Positions 62,579 through 64,000 of a stretch of 64,000 bases of DNA are shown one piece after another. A model generated the notes under the pieces. That model had not been told where the DNA came from. It ran no database searches and worked only from the letters and a program-made list of their open reading frames with translations. The stretch's first letter is position 1. The number at the start of each line of letters is the position of its first letter. Origin of the DNA: an uncultured Saprospiraceae bacterium (lineage in GTDB: Bacteria; Bacteroidota; Bacteroidia; Chitinophagales; Saprospiraceae); assembly GCA_938016265.1 (NCBI GenBank), contig CALLWB010000068.1:62001-126000 (forward strand). Direction: 5' to 3'. A program made the position numbers and the translations under genes.

Positions 62579-64000
62579 ATGGCCACTAAATCAATTAAGT
62601 CTGCACTTGTCTCTGTATATTGCAAAGACAACCTTGAACCTATTTTAAAAGAACTCAAAGCGCTGGGAATAACCATATATTCTACTGGCGGAACGCAACG
62701 ATTTATAGAAGAACAATCCATCCCCGTAACTGCAGTGGAAGAGTTAACCACCTATCCATCAATACTTGGCGGTCGGGTAAAAACCCTGCACCCTAAAGTA
62801 TTTGGCGGTATTCTAGCAATGAGGGAAGAAGCCCATCAAGCAGAATTAGCACAATACGACATTCCCGAAATCGACCTGGTCATCGTAGATCTATACCCTT
62901 TCGAAGAAACCATCGCCAACACCAGCAACGAAGCAGAAATAATCGAAAAGATTGATATCGGAGGCATCTCCCTTATTCGAGCAGCAGCAAAAAACTATAA
63001 AGACGTTATGGTGGTCTCTTCCAGAGAACAATACGACGATTTATTAACCTTATTAAAAGAAAAAAAGGGTTATTCTGAATTGGCCGATCGAAAAGCATTC
63101 GCTAGAAATGCCTTCAAGGTTTCTTCAAATTACGACGTTGCCATTTTTGATCACTTTAATGGTCCTGCTTTAGGTGATAATGAAGAAGCTGTTTTTAAAA
63201 AGAGCTTGCACCAATCCAAGAAACTACGATACGGAGAAAATCCACACCAAGAAGGCCATTTTTATGGAAATTTGGAGGCCATGTTCGAAAAACTGAACGG
63301 CAAAGAGCTGTCTTACAATAATCTGGTAGACATCGATGCTGCTGTCGGTATAATGAACGAATTCAAAGATGCAGACCCAACATTTGCAGTACTTAAACAT
63401 ACAAACGCTTGCGGTACCGCAACAAGACCTACCGTACTGGAAGCCTGGAAAGCGGCCTTGGCAGGAGACCCAATCTCCGCTTTCGGTGGCATCTTGATCT
63501 GCAATCAAGAGATCGACCTGGCCACAGCAGAAGAAATCAATAAACTGTTTTACGAAGTACTGATTGCGCCATCATTTAGCGCAGACGCGCAAGCACTTTT
63601 ATCCAAAAAGAAAAAACGAGTATTATTAAAAATAAAAGACTACATCGTCCAACCAAAACAATTTAAAAGTTTGTTGAATGGTGTAATAGAGCAGCAGTCC
63701 GACTTGAAATCTGAAGAGAAAAGTAGCCTGGAATGTGTAACCGCAAAAACACCATCTGATTCAGAATATGCTGACCTGCTATTTGCCAACAAGTGTGTCA
63801 AACACCTAAAGTCAAATACCATCGTCCTAGCAAAAAACAATCAATTGCTAGGTATGGGATGCGGGCAAACTTCCAGAGTGGATGCCCTCAAACAAGCCAT
63901 AACCAAAGCGAAAAATTTTGGGTTTAGCCTGGAAGGAGCAGTTATGGCTTCTGATGCATTTTTCCCATTTCCAGACTGTGTAGAGATTGCTCAAGCTGCT
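62579..64000 (+). CDS. purH: Bifunctional AICAR formyltransferase / IMP cyclohydrolase (3' partial)
   Basis: 474 residues visible; the gene runs off the window end. The N-terminal IMP cyclohydrolase domain is clear (KSALVSVYCKDNLEPILKEL; STGGTQRFIEE; TTYPSILGGRVKTLHPKVFGGIL). The AICAR formyltransferase domain begins at KLRYGENPHQEGHFYG and includes LSYNNLVDIDAA, VLKHTNACGTA and DPISAFGGI. It catalyses the last two steps of IMP synthesis. A Lys-rich segment (near residue 340-370) fits Bacteroidota purH proteins. Confidence 0.96.
   Translation, partial: MATKSIKSALVSVYCKDNLEPILKELKALGITIYSTGGTQRFIEEQSIPVTAVEELTTYPSILGGRVKTLHPKVFGGILAMREEAHQAELAQYDIPEIDLVIVDLYPFEETIANTSNEAEIIEKIDIGGISLIRAAAKNYKDVMVVSSREQYDDLLTLLKEKKGYSELADRKAFARNAFKVSSNYDVAIFDHFNGPALGDNEEAVFKKSLHQSKKLRYGENPHQEGHFYGNLEAMFEKLNGKELSYNNLVDIDAAVGIMNEFKDADPTFAVLKHTNACGTATRPTVLEAWKAALAGDPISAFGGILICNQEIDLATAEEINKLFYEVLIAPSFSADAQALLSKKKKRVLLKIKDYIVQPKQFKSLLNGVIEQQSDLKSEEKSSLECVTAKTPSDSEYADLLFANKCVKHLKSNTIVLAKNNQLLGMGCGQTSRVDALKQAITKAKNFGFSLEGAVMASDAFFPFPDCVEIAQAA

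Overview
The window reads as one continuous stretch of chromosome from a member of the Bacteroidota. A Saprospirales-like organism (Lewinella/Aureispira type) is the best guess. Four secreted proteins end in type IX secretion (T9SS) C-terminal domains. Several genes have the Bacteroidota -7 box TAnnTTTG. BshA (bacillithiol), a monomeric NADP isocitrate dehydrogenase, TonB-domain paralogs with a shared MPMFPGC motif, a GWxTD lipoprotein and methylmalonyl-CoA epimerase also fit. By eye the DNA is AT-rich (roughly 40% G+C) and even throughout. I see no rRNA, CRISPR array, prophage or insertion sequence.

Layout. 1-6.95 kb: end of a WG-repeat protein, two DinB-fold proteins, a LysE-type exporter with a possible small RNA in front, and isocitrate dehydrogenase. 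7-11 kb: a four-gene minus-strand metal operon (DtxR/MntR regulator, substrate-binding protein, ATPase, and a permease fused to a second complete DtxR-type module), headed by a perfect 15+15 palindrome next to a promoter. 11-15 kb: Rieske oxygenase, GNAT acetyltransferase, BshA and an Rpn-family nuclease. 15-24.5 kb: three TonB-domain proteins among secreted proteins (reprolysin-like protease, coiled-coil/fibre-like protein, beta-propeller protein, Ntox23-like protein, GWxTD lipoprotein). 24.5-34.5 kb: TatC, a small lipoprotein with a possible frameshifted tail, O-antigen ligase, an FAD oxidoreductase, AsnRS with an internal coiled-coil insertion, an FMO-like monooxygenase and a T9SS cargo. 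34.7-36.4 kb: pth, rplY and a CAU-anticodon tRNA. 36.7-45.1 kb: a large T9SS protein carrying an apparently dead S1 protease domain, an SGNH hydrolase, a subtilase, SerC and a cell-wall amidase. 45.6-64 kb: beta-helix protein, SDR, TMTC-like membrane TPR protein, DUF3089 hydrolase, YqeY, CvpA, alpha/beta hydrolase, an unrecognised 503-residue protein, two small exported proteins, Mce, TauE/SafE exporter, S9 peptidase, MscS channel, a T9SS cargo and the start of purH.

The most interesting points are the permease-DtxR fusion operon with its operator, the pseudoprotease, the orphan Ntox23-like protein, two families of dispersed intergenic repeats, the structured asnS leader with the AsnRS insertion, and a possible frameshifted lipoprotein gene. 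Most other content is ordinary housekeeping or surface-protein inventory. Functional calls come from motif recognition by reading; no database search was possible.
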